Source: CAZMNY01 sp964567745
Lineage (GTDB): Bacteria > Planctomycetota > Planctomycetia > Pirellulales > Pirellulaceae
Length of the DNA: 64,000 nucleotides
NCBI GenBank assembly: GCA_964567745.1
Contig: CAZMNY010000037.1
Location: 1-64,000, forward strand
Reading direction: 5' to 3'
The notes below the pieces were generated by a model. That model did not search any database. It saw nothing but the letters and a program-made list of their open reading frames with translations, and was not told where the DNA came from. Shown here one piece after another: positions 44,669 to 53,800 of this stretch (within the stretch, counting starts at the first letter, position 1; the number at the start of each line of letters is the position of its first letter). The translations under genes and the position numbers were made by a program.

Positions 44669-45152
44669 GGTGGTCGACCATTGGGGGAGGGAGAGTTTTG
44701 CTCCGTCGGCGACGGGGGTGGATCCGCATTGTCCGCGATTGACGAGCAATTGCAAGTTTGCCGCGGGCGACCGGAGTCTTTTCGAGTATCAACAGGTATT
44801 CGCAGAGACCGCGGCCCACTTTTCCGTTTAACCCGTTGCCGAAGTGCCAAGAAACAATGACAAGTCCTCGCCGCTGCTGGCGCCATCCTGTAAGCCAACT
44901 CGGCTGGCTGGTCAAGGAACCGCATTCATGCCGTTGCCTCCTGCGTTAAGCGGCCTCGTCCTCGGCACACGGGTTAAACGAGTATTCTTGCTAGGACATG
45001 ACTCGACAATAGAAAATGCCGTAGCGAGTTCTTGTCTCGATCTGTCGATTGGCAATAAATGAAATGCTCAGCTCGCCCACGATGCGCCGAAATAATGACA
45101 AGTTCAATAACAAGTTCAATAACAAGTTCCATGCCTACTACCGGATGACTCA
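44669..45152. other. Divergent intergenic region with a 12-bp tandem repeat
   Basis: The gap between the divergent esterase and SecD-like genes holds three near-perfect copies of aataacaagttc at about 45094-45129, just upstream of the SecD-like start. No gene or clear promoter pair is seen. Confidence 0.5.
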
Positions 45153-46133
45153 ATGCGAATTCTCTTTTCATTCGCGGCCGTGATCACATGCCTCGCTCTG
45201 TTTGTCGGCTGCACGCAAAAGCCAAGCATGAAAAAGTCGCGCGGCACCGGCCTGATCTACTCCCTATCCGACGAGGTCGACTCCAAAATCGCGGACTTCG
45301 CGTCGAGCAAAATGACTTCGGCGATTCTCTCACGGCTCGACCCGGATCGCCGCTATGGAATCGAAGTTGCCATCGTGGTCAATTCAAAGATTCAGGTTTC
45401 CGTGCCCAACGACGGACTTCCGCTCGGGCGAGCAAAGCAGCTGCTGAAACTCAACGGCAATCTCGAATTCTTGATTGCCGCGAATGCTCGAGATCATGCC
45501 GAGCTAATCAAGACCGCTCGAGCATCCAAGGAACGAGTCGTCACGTTGCAGGGATAGATCATTGGGCGCTGGATTGCGGCTGCTCGTGGGAAGAGCACGG
45601 CCGAGGCGTTTGGGGGTAGCATCGACAACGACATTTTGCGCAACGGAGAAACTGGCAAGCCGTTTGAGCTCAAGCCGCCGCATCTCAAAGAAGTCCGAGC
45701 CGATTCGACCAAACTGCTGAGCATCCTCAAAAGTCTTGGCGTCACGCAACTGGAATTGTTGATGGTAGTTGACCCAAGCGGCAGCAACTCTTCCGGCAAG
45801 CATCTCGCTTCGGTCCGTCTGGCAGACGACGGCGCCGGGCGTCCAGCGATTGCCTTCGACACGAATGACGAAGGCGCACGTGTGCTGAGAAAAATGACGA
45901 GCGACAACCTTCCCTCCAACGATGGAACAAGCCGCCATCTGGCGATAATGCTCGACAATCAAGTCATGACTCTTCCCCGCGTTCTCGCCACAATATCGCT
46001 TCGGGGCATGATTTCGGGCAACTACAGTAAAGAGGAAGCGCAGCTTATCGTCGACGTATTGCGAACCGGTCCGCTTCCGTTCAAACTCAAGGCCGAACCC
46101 GATACCGAGATTGTTGTCGCCCCCAAGCCGTAG
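45153..46133 (+). pseudogene. SecD-like lipoprotein gene interrupted by an in-frame TAG
   Basis: A single frame runs from 45153 to 46133 but is broken by TAG at 45555-45557. The first 134 codons encode a lipoprotein signal (FAAVITCLALFVGCTQ) and a region like the SecD P1 base (GRAKQLLKLNGNLEFLIAAN, ARDHAEL). After the stop the same phase continues with IIGRWIAAARG, then a P1-head-like domain (AIMLDNQVMTLPRVLATISL, then GNYSKEEAQLIVDVLRTGPL). Both parts match the periplasmic domain of SecD, without its membrane helices. Homologous sequence on both sides in one phase points to a point mutation or a readthrough codon rather than two genes. An internal ATG start at 45636 could still make the second half. 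Confidence 0.75.
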
Positions 46134-46205
46134 GCTTTCTAGCGAGTCGCTGCGGGAACAATTGGGCGACCTGCACCGAGAACGACCAGCACGGAGAACG
46201 TCGAG

Positions 46206-47468
46206 ATGATTAATCGTCGTGAGTTTATCGGCGCGAGTGCCGCAACGTTAACAGCCGCCTCGCTCGGAAAGGCGAACGCCGCCGCCCCAAGAAAACGTCT
46301 GGCTGTGGTTACGACCGAGTGGCGATTTCACTCTCATGCGTGGCACATGGCTGAACGGTTCTTGGTTGGATATCCGCACAATGGAAAATGGCGCGAGCCC
46401 AAACTTGAAGTGGTTTCAGCCTACGTCGATCAGAAACCGAAGAGCGACCTTAGCCGATCACGGGCTAAGGAATTTGGTTTTACGATCTACGACTCAATTG
46501 CCGAGTCGCTGCGGTGCGGCGGCAAAGAACTGGCCGTCGACGCGGTGCTCGTCATTGGCGAACACGGCGATTACCCTCGCAATGAAATCGGGCAGAAGAA
46601 ATATCCTCGCTACGAATTCTTCAGCCAAGTTGTCGATGTCTTTCGCAAGGATGGGCGAGTCGTGCCCATGTTCAACGATAAACATCTCTCTTGGAATTGG
46701 GCTTGGGCCAGAGAGATGGCCGACACGGCTCGAGAAATGAAGATCCCCTATCTGGCGGGATCATCGCTACCGGTCACTTGGCGAATGCCAGCCATCGAAA
46801 TGCCGCACGGCACCGAACTCGATGAAGTCATGTGCCTGGCGATGGGCGGCGTCGATAGTTATGACTTTCATGCCTTGGAAGTGATTCAATGCATGGCGGA
46901 ACGTCGCAAGGGCGGCGAGACAGGCGTCGCTTGGGTCGAGTCGCTGCGCGGACCTGCTGTGTGGGATGCTATGGATCGACCAGGTTTCGATCAAGGAGGT
47001 TGGAGCCCGAAGTTGTTCGAAGCCTGCCTTTGCCGGACTCAGACGTTAGCTCAGCCCGAAACGTTTAGCCATCGACACCCGACAAGCGAACAGATTAAGG
47101 AATTCGTTAAAGACCCGGTCGTCTATCGATTCCAATATCGAGACGGGACTCGCGGAGTGATGATGCTGATGAACGGCTTGGTGAAAGACTTCACGTTTGC
47201 TGGTCAATTGAAAGGACGAGACGAGCCGCTATCGACTTTGTTCTATTTGCCGCCTACGCCCAACGTTACCTATTCCGCCAGCCTGATGTCGAACGCCGAA
47301 GAGCTGTTTCTCACGGGACGCGCTCCGTACCCAGTCGATCGTACGCTGTTAACGAGCGGAGTGCTGGAGGCCGGCGTCAGATCACTTGCCAAAGGCGAGC
47401 GAGTCGCTACGCCGCATCTCGATGTGACCTACACAGCGCCGAAACGCTCAACGTTCGCTCGTCGATGA
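46206..47468 (+). CDS. Tat-exported protein of unknown function
   Basis: The 420-residue protein starts with a twin-arginine signal (NRREFIGASAATLTAASLGK) cut after about residue 26. The mature part begins KRLAVVTTEWRFHSHAWHMA and contains DAVLVIGEHGDYPRNEIGQK, VVPMFNDKHLSWNWAWAREM and VYRFQYRDGTRGVMMLMNG. The fold of the first half resembles NAD-binding or class I amidotransferase-like domains, but I recognise no catalytic set. Similar Tat-exported proteins are frequent in planctomycetes next to sugar-degradation genes. It ends before a bidirectional terminator at 47657-47690. Confidence 0.75.
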   Translation: MINRREFIGASAATLTAASLGKANAAAPRKRLAVVTTEWRFHSHAWHMAERFLVGYPHNGKWREPKLEVVSAYVDQKPKSDLSRSRAKEFGFTIYDSIAESLRCGGKELAVDAVLVIGEHGDYPRNEIGQKKYPRYEFFSQVVDVFRKDGRVVPMFNDKHLSWNWAWAREMADTAREMKIPYLAGSSLPVTWRMPAIEMPHGTELDEVMCLAMGGVDSYDFHALEVIQCMAERRKGGETGVAWVESLRGPAVWDAMDRPGFDQGGWSPKLFEACLCRTQTLAQPETFSHRHPTSEQIKEFVKDPVVYRFQYRDGTRGVMMLMNGLVKDFTFAGQLKGRDEPLSTLFYLPPTPNVTYSASLMSNAEELFLTGRAPYPVDRTLLTSGVLEAGVRSLAKGERVATPHLDVTYTAPKRSTFARR

Positions 47469-47656
47469 AATATGCGGAGGCCTCAGGTGCCGCAGTTCAT
47501 CGGCAAAACTTGGGTTCGTGAGTCTTGACGTGCAGCTCGCGTTGCCCCTTCGGGACAACGAACGCGACTCACTCACGGTGTAATACGCTGTACGATCGCG
47601 GCGTTCAGCCTTAGACGCTTCATTCTGGTTACTTCGCCTTGCGGCGGTAAACAAGA

Positions 47657-47690
47657 AAAGCCGCTGCATTCAAATGAACGCAGCGGCTTT
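47657..47690. terminator. Bidirectional Rho-independent terminator
   Basis: An 11-bp perfect stem, aaagccgctgc / gcagcggcttt, encloses a 12-base loop. On the minus strand it is followed by the T-rich tcttgtt, on the plus strand by taattt. It sits between convergent genes (the Tat-exported protein and the peroxiredoxin) and can serve both. Confidence 0.85.
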
Positions 47691-47716
47691 AATTTGGTTG
47701 ACCGTGTCGAGTCGAG

Positions 47717-48271
47717 CTACGATTTCTTCTTTTTGGTCTTCGACTTCTTCTCGGCGACTCCGAGTTGTTTGAGACGCGCGGCCATGTCTTTTCCGTGCGT
47801 GCCGGCTTTTACTTTCTTGTCGATGTAGAGAATCTTGCCGTCCTTCCCGATGTAGAACGTCCATCGTTGGGGGAACGACCTTTTTGCGCTGACGACTCCG
47901 TACGCCTTTGCCGCTTTGCCGCTAGGGTCGCTCAGAATAGAGTAGTCAAGCTCGAGGGACTTGGCGAATTTCGTGTTCAATTCGACCGTATCGCAGCTGG
48001 CCGTGAAATAGGCCACTTCGAATTTCCTCAACGCGTCGCCGCTCTCACGGAGCGACTGGCATTGCTTCGTTCAGCCACCGGTGAACGCTTTGGGATACCA
48101 AGCGACGACCACCGCCGACTTGCCTTTGAATTCGGACAACTTGTGAGTCTTGCCGTCGCTGCCCTTCAGTTCGAATTCGGGCGCAACGTCGCCCTTCTTT
48201 AATTCCGCTTGAACGACCGCGGCGCCAAGAATGGCGAACGCCGCGACCGAGGAACACAACAACTTCATCAT
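47717..48271 (-). CDS. Exported peroxiredoxin with UGA (selenocysteine) at the peroxidatic position
   Basis: Read through an internal TGA (48071-48073) this is one 184-residue peroxiredoxin/redoxin with a signal peptide (SSVAAFAILGAAVVQA). It has VAPEFELKGSDGKTHKLSEF, then VVVAWYPKAFTGG, the TGA, and TKQCQSLRESGDALRKFEVA, with YFTASCD, ILSDPSGKAAKAYGV and a Lys-rich tail. In the family the residue after FTGG is the peroxidatic cysteine, so UGA falls exactly on the catalytic residue, with TKQC supplying a resolving-type cysteine (UxxxC). No other stop interrupts the frame, and a hairpin follows the UGA. AAGGAG nine bases before the ATG at 48271 fixes the start. The alternative is a truncated pseudogene. 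Confidence 0.8.
48035..48056 (-). promoter_or_regulatory. Candidate bacterial SECIS hairpin
   Basis: On the minus strand gtcgct pairs with agcggc (six pairs, one U-G) around the 7-base loop ccgtgag. The loop begins 20 nucleotides after the UGA and contains GU, within the distance range and with the loop guanine-uracil known for bacterial selenocysteine insertion elements. It is read as coding sequence as well. Bacterial SECIS elements are loosely defined, so this supports but does not prove recoding. Confidence 0.5.
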
Positions 48272-48818
48272 CAGAACGGACTCCTTAGGTGATTGGGCTT
48301 TCAATAGCTGCCGTTATGCGTTTCGAAACGCGGCGAGTTTCGTTGCAACAAGATCGTCGCCGGCGAGATGAGCCTAGGATATCAGGCGGGAGGGCCTAAG
48401 TCGAAGAAATTCAGACCGAGCCACACAACGCGGGTAGCGAATTTTCGACGCTACTGGCTTGCCGAAGCATGATGGCGATTTGGCGGCGAAGCTGATCCCG
48501 CTACGCCAACCACCGTCACGTCCAGACCCAATCAAGCTTGCCTCGTGCTGGTGAATCAGGTTGAAAAGCTAAGGTGCCAATGTGCCGCGTTGCCCGATGT
48601 AACGATTGCCATTCGTCTCTTCGTCGATTTTCGTGCTTTTCGCGGCTCGTGTTTTCTCGTCAGAGGGAGTTGGCCGCAAGGAACACGAAAAGGCACGAAA
48701 AAAGAAAGTCGTATGGCGAAGGCTTCTCGAAATAAATCGTAATCCGCGTCGGACGCCATCGTGTGTTGGTCTGAGCCGTTCTAATGCGCCCCCGCGATCG
48801 TATGTCTTCAACATAGTC
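48272..48818. other. Intergenic region upstream of the peroxiredoxin
   Basis: About 550 bases without a convincing gene; it contains the inverted repeat at 48627-48706. The peroxiredoxin promoter should lie just above 48271 on the minus strand, but I see no clear hexamers. Confidence 0.4.
48627..48706. repeat. Inverted repeat with cgtgctttTCG arms
   Basis: The arm gattttcgtgcttttcgcgg at about 48626-48645, extended by ctcgtgttttc to 48656, is complementary to gaacacgaaaaggcacgaaaa at 48681-48701 with a few mismatches, allowing an imperfect hairpin. Sequences of this type (cgtgcttttcgtg) recur in intergenic DNA of many environmental bacteria, so it may be a dispersed repeat. No other copy is obvious in this window. 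Confidence 0.55.
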
Positions 48819-49115
48819 TTACGCGAATTCGTCCAAAGGTCGTCGATTCGCCGAGGCATCGACATCGACGATGATGTGCCCATGAGCGTCGTAAGCTACT
48901 TCGGAAAAGCGGAGCGGATCGCGATCTACTTGCTCAGCAACTGGCTCCGTCGTTGGCTGTTTGCCCGTATTGATCTTCAAGCCGGTGCTGAGCCGCTCAA
49001 GCGACGTTTCGAGCGCCGAATTTACTCGTTTCAAATTCTGGCCGGTGAGTTCTGTGAGATTGGAGATATTCGTATTGGTGCGAATGCTCGATTTCTTTTT
49101 CTTCTCGTCCGACAT
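48819..49115 (-). CDS. Small protein with a flagellin D0-like N-terminus
   Basis: The 98-residue protein starts at 49115; AGGA lies shortly upstream. After a short lysine-rich leader (MSDEKKKKSS) it reads IRTNTNISNLTELTGQNLK, then RVNSALETSLERLSTGLKIN. This matches the flagellin N-terminal D0/D1 helix (typical form: INTNxxSLxxQxxLxxxxxALxxSxxRLSSGLRIN). The rest (QPTTEPVAEQVDRDPLRFSE, VAYDAHGHIIVDV) is not flagellin, and there is no D1 continuation or C-terminal D0 helix, so it cannot form a filament alone. It follows the FlhA-like gene by 20 bases on the same strand, almost certainly one transcript. It may be an export substrate mimic, a regulator or a flagellin relic. Confidence 0.75.
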   Translation of the reverse strand: MSDEKKKKSSIRTNTNISNLTELTGQNLKRVNSALETSLERLSTGLKINTGKQPTTEPVAEQVDRDPLRFSEVAYDAHGHIIVDVDASANRRPLDEFA

Positions 49116-49135
49116 GGGTTGAGTCCTTCCTGGTC

Positions 49136-50584
49136 TTAGCGAGGCTTCACGATTCGTCTTGGTGCCGATGCATCCGTACACAAATCGGGTTCGTTTGTCG
49201 CGGCCGAAGAGTCGCCGTCGTCGTCGAGCAACTGGAGGAATTCGACAGCGGGGAAAGATGCCAATTCTGAAGGTGACACGACGCTCCAATCGAATCCTTG
49301 CGCAACGAGTTGCTTTTGGAAAAAAGGAAAGTGCTGATCGTCAATCGCGATCGTCAATCGCCCTCGACGCCGCTCAATGTCTTCACAATGTTTCGTAAGC
49401 TTTTTCCAGATCGCCGAGCGTCGTTTATACCCTTCGGGTTGCGAATGATCTGCGATCGACTCCTGTAACGCCTCATCAATGACGATTGCCGAAACCAATC
49501 CATCTTGGTCCTCAATCGACCTGCGTATGGCTGGCAGGATATCGCGTCTTACGGCCAGTAGCAAATCGTCCTCACTCATCCCCGCAGCGGAGTGATTGGC
49601 GACAGAAACGGCGATTGGCTCGACATGGGCGATGGAGACGCCGGCCTCGAGAAGTCGTCGAAAAGTGTTGTGCAATCGCAGCGCGGCATCGCCAGACGAA
49701 TAGTGGTCAATAACGAGGCTCGACGCTTTCTCGCGAAGTCGCTCGAGTATCTGTTTGGTCTCGTCGTAGGTTAGCAATTGAGCCGCATTTCGCCGAGCGA
49801 TCTCGACGATGTGGGTGGTCACGACACACCACGGCGGCACGACGGTGCAACCGGCGAGTTCGGCCGCTTGCTTGTCGGCTGGATCGATCCATGTCGCCCT
49901 CAGACCAAACGCCGGCTCGTTTACTTGCTCGCCCTCCAACTCGTCTTGCCCCGCCTCGGATCCAATCGCCAACATCTTGCCCGGACGAACTTCGCTCGTG
50001 GCATATTCGACGCCGCCCAGCAGGATTTGGTACTTATCTGCGTCCAAGTCGAACGTGTCGCGGATCCGGATTTTCGGCAACGTGAATCCGAGTTGTTTGC
50101 AAATGGTCTTTCGCGAGCTGCGAATCGATTGGAATTGGGTGTCCACTTCCTCGTTGGCCAGGCCGATCAAGCCCGGCCCAATTCGGATTTCAATCGTCTC
50201 CGCAACCGTGGAGAGGTCGTCGGGCACCTCGGACAGCGATTCTTTGGGCTCGCCGTTTCTGATCACCGTGTCTTGCTCAGCCGCTTCGATGGCCGGCAGC
50301 AGCTCGGTGTCTTCATCGCATGAGATGGAAGTGATGCAATGGGTGGCAATCAACGTTTCCGGATCGCCGATCCCCGATTGCTCCTGCTGATTCGCCCGCT
50401 CCAATTCGCCGTACCAACGACTATCGTCGATCTCGTGCATGCGAATGGCGTTGAGCAGCAGAATGCACGATTCGTGAACGGAAACAAGAGTTCCGATGAC
50501 GCGTGCGTAGCCGTGAGTCTGCACCGTGACTTGAAGACCGATGTATCTCTGCATCAGCTTCGACATGTCGTTATCAAAGTACAT
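49136..50584 (-). CDS. Soluble FlhA C-terminal-domain (FHIPEP) protein with N-terminal Sm-like region
   Basis: The 482-residue protein has no membrane helix. Residues about 130-430 match the cytoplasmic domain of the flagellar export protein FlhA: IEIRIGPGLIGLANEE, KTICKQLGFTLPKIRIRDTF, KYQILLGGVEYATSEVRPGK, EPAFGLRATWIDPADKQAAE, LAGCTVVPPWCVVTTHIVEI, then LRLHNTFRRLLEAGVSIAHV. The eight-helix membrane half of FlhA is absent. In its place are about 60 residues (YIGLQVTVQTHGYARVIGTL, VSVHESCILLLNAIRM) that look like a small beta barrel of the Sm/LSm type. FlhA-C normally receives flagellin-chaperone complexes, and the next gene encodes a flagellin-like segment. No other flagellar gene is nearby. 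The start may be 50584 or 50566. Confidence 0.8.
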   Translation of the reverse strand: MYFDNDMSKLMQRYIGLQVTVQTHGYARVIGTLVSVHESCILLLNAIRMHEIDDSRWYGELERANQQEQSGIGDPETLIATHCITSISCDEDTELLPAIEAAEQDTVIRNGEPKESLSEVPDDLSTVAETIEIRIGPGLIGLANEEVDTQFQSIRSSRKTICKQLGFTLPKIRIRDTFDLDADKYQILLGGVEYATSEVRPGKMLAIGSEAGQDELEGEQVNEPAFGLRATWIDPADKQAAELAGCTVVPPWCVVTTHIVEIARRNAAQLLTYDETKQILERLREKASSLVIDHYSSGDAALRLHNTFRRLLEAGVSIAHVEPIAVSVANHSAAGMSEDDLLLAVRRDILPAIRRSIEDQDGLVSAIVIDEALQESIADHSQPEGYKRRSAIWKKLTKHCEDIERRRGRLTIAIDDQHFPFFQKQLVAQGFDWSVVSPSELASFPAVEFLQLLDDDGDSSAATNEPDLCTDASAPRRIVKPR

Positions 50585-50656
50585 GTTCGTTCCAACCCCG
50601 TCGCACTTCTGGCGCTAAACGTGAAGGCGACTTGGCCGCAAGACGCCTCTCCCAAA

Positions 50657-50815
50657 CTCGATCTCTTACTCTCAATCTTACTCTTACGTTCCGGCTTCGC
50701 TTGCTCGGACGGGATTAAGATTAAGATTAAGATTAAGATTAAGATTAAGAGATTGAGATTGAGAGATTGAGTAAGAGATTGAGTAAGAGATTGAGTAAGA
50801 GATTGCGAATTAGGA
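50657..50815. repeat. ATTAAG hexamer and GATTGAGTAAGA tandem repeats with a complementary flank
   Basis: From about 50713 the hexamer attaag is repeated six times, followed by three to four copies of a 12-mer gattgagtaaga up to about 50805. Just upstream (50657-50690) ctcgatctcttactctcaat and further ttactc units are complementary to the 12-mers, so a long imperfect hairpin can form. The tract lies between the PVC-type heme protein gene and the FlhA-like gene, in the promoter region of the latter. Confidence 0.8.
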
Positions 50816-50898
50816 TAGTGAGTATTCACTATTGGCGATTCCGGCCGATTCCGCAATAACTCGGTGAGTCATTTGGTCGCGTAGGCCAAGAATTCTCT

Positions 50899-53800
50899 TC
50901 ACTTGTCTTGCGGCGGCTTGAAACCGGAAGGCAAGGGCGATTGCTTGATACTCTGCAGATAAGCGACTAGATTTCTCAATTCTTGCTTGCTTAGCTCGTC
51001 CAGCAGTTTCTCCGGCATCAGCGATTGGGGCGAAATCGAGCGTTGCTCAATTTCTGATTTTGGCGTCACGATGTCTTCGTTCAACGTTCTAATCGTCAAC
51101 GTTGTTTCCGTTTCGGCGCCGAGCAGCCCGGTGACGACTTGGCCGTTCGCAAGTCGTAGCATGTGCATCTGATATGCTCTGGCCACGGAACCGCTTGGGT
51201 CGATCATGTTTTCCAGTAAATAGTCCAAGTTGTTTCGTTGGGCGCCGGTGATGTCTGGGCCGCGGTCGCCGCCAGCGTCGAACAGTTTGTGACAGTTGCC
51301 GCAGTGTTTCGCGAACAGAGCTCGACCGGCCGACAAGTCGGATCCCGCAAGCGAAACCGAAAGCACTTTGCGATACTTGGCAATGACTTTCTTCTTCTCA
51401 TTGGACGTCGGTCGAATTCGTCCCCAGATATCTCTGACTCGCTCGCTCAGTTGTTTGTCGTTTAAGTTGTCGATTTGCCGAATGGTGAACGACGTCAGAT
51501 CCCGCCTGTCGATGCGGCCTTGATCCACCGAATCGAGAAGCACCTTTGCCCACCTGGGTCGCGACGCCAAAGTCTGCAAGGCGTCTTGCTTCGCAAATTC
51601 GTCGAACGAGGGATAACGCTTCAGCAGGTCGCTCGGCGTCGAACGATTCGCGTAACGAGCTAGGCCGCGAATAGCGCCTCGCTGCAGCGCCTCGTCTTCG
51701 AGCTGCTTGACGAGCCAGACGTCGAGTTCGGCCGGGTGGGCGTCGGTGAGTTGCTGCAGCGCGTTCGTGCGAGTCGCCACGGGGGCTTCCGTGTTGGTCG
51801 CCAGCCTCTGAAGCCGCTCGACGGCGGTCGGGTCGTTGAATAGCAAGGAAACCGCCAACGCATTTCGATACGCTTCAGGGTCTGACTTCAATGTCTCGAC
51901 AACTCGACTCCAGTTCTTCGGAGCCTTAAGCTTGCGCCTGGCAACCATGCCCTGCGCCATGCCTCGCAGAACGGTGCTTCGTGTTGCCGTGTCGGCATTG
52001 ATCAGTGCGTCGGCCAGAACCGTCAGACCCTCTTCGGGATTGGGAAGCGATCCGATGCGTCTGGCGATATCGTGAGTCACTGCGGGGATTTTCGAGTCGA
52101 GCACCAGCCGAGCGAAGGCCTCAATATCCTCGTGGACAAGCGGCTCAATTCCATACCAAACCATGAACGGCAAGTTTTGGTCGTTCGCGTCCTCCACTCG
52201 GCCGGCAAGCGCGCGGGCGATGGGCCATCGAAGTGTCAGCGGCAGTCGCTGTAGCGCGCTCGCCAAATGGAGCCGCACCAATTGAGATTTCCCCTTGCGG
52301 GCCATCGTCGCCATGCGATCCAGCACGTTTTGCGACGGCTCGCCATCTTCGCACAAAAGGCGAATCGCCCAGGCCCGCAGATACTCGTTCGAATGAGCCA
52401 TCAATGATGTGAGAAGCTGTTCGTCGTCGCCGCCCGTGACGTGCAGCGTCCAAAGAGCTCGCAACTTTCTCTTGACGTCTGAATTCTTGTCGAGGATGTC
52501 GCGAAGCTGGCGGTGCACTTTGTCCATCGGCGAACCGGCCGCAGCTCGTTCCTGCAACACGCGACGCGCGTGACGAACAAACCAGTCATTGCGATGCAGT
52601 TGCAATCCAACCAACTCGTCGTCAGTTCGCGCGGCAACGTCGACGGCGCGATGAGTTTCGCTCTTCTTCGCTCCGCCTTCGTACGAGATGCGATAGACTC
52701 GTCCCGTTTCTCGGCGCGTATTTCGCACGCTGTGGCATTCGCCGGTGTCGGACCAATCCGTGGCGAAGGCCGAACCGTCCGGTCCGTACTGAATCGAGAC
52801 GCCCATAAACCAATCGTCCGCCGACAGCATGAAGTCGTCGCCGTGAGTGGCTCGATAGCCCGAGCCGGCGCGTTGCAGAATGTCGCGATTTACGCGGCGA
52901 CCGTGCGTGTTGTGCATAAAAGCCGTGTTGCGATACTTGTCGGGCCAGCTGTCTCCAAGGTAGACCATGATCCCACAGTGCGAATGCCCTCCGCCCAAAG
53001 CCGACTCCTCGGCCGATCCAATTGCGGCGCGGACGTCTCCGCCGCCGGCAAAATGTAAGTGGTCGGCGATGGTGGCAATACGCCGATACGCGAATCGACT
53101 AGATTCGCGATTGCGCCACGGCTCGTAGTGGGCCCCTTGAATCGCATGAAACAGATGAGGGTTCACTGTGTTTGGAATGAAACCTTGTCCGTAATCGTCC
53201 CAATCGATGCCCCACGGATTTGTGCAGCCATCGGCATACGCCTCCCAAGTCCTTCTCACCGGGTGATAGCGATAGACGCCGCCGTCGAAGCGAATGCGTT
53301 CTTCTTTCGGCGTGCCGGGCTTGCCGATCATCGACCAATTCGTGCGACCGTGAGTTCCGTAGAGCCAGCCGTCGGGCCCCCAGGAGAAACCGTTGGCGAT
53401 ATTGTGAGCGTTGGCGTGATTGCCGAAACCGTCCAGCACGACTTGCGGCTTCGAGTCGGGTTTGTCATCGCGGTCGCGGTCGGGAATGAAAAACAGGTGA
53501 GGAGGCGACATGACCCAGGCACCGCCGAATCCGACTTCGACGCCCGTTACATAATTCAGTTTGTCATAGAAGACTGTTCGTTTATCGTGGCGTCCGTCCC
53601 CGTCAGTATCTTCGAGAATCAGAATCCGATCACGTCTCGCTTTCTCGCTATGGACCGGGTAGCTGTAATTCTCGGCGATCCAGATTCGCCCGCGGTCATC
53701 GATGCACATCCCAATCGGCTGCCTCACGTCTGGTTCGGCGGCAAAGACCGTCACGTTGAATCCGGCAGGCATCTTCATGCGCGCCGCCGCGTCTCCCGCC

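Noticed and set aside
45555..45557. Pyrrolysine or another recoded amino acid at the TAG of the SecD-like gene
   Set aside because: The site is not a catalytic position and nothing else suggests pyrrolysine use; a nonsense mutation is simpler.
50710..50815. Tandem repeats considered as a CRISPR array
   Set aside because: Repeat units are 6 and 12 bases with no spacers, and no cas genes are nearby.
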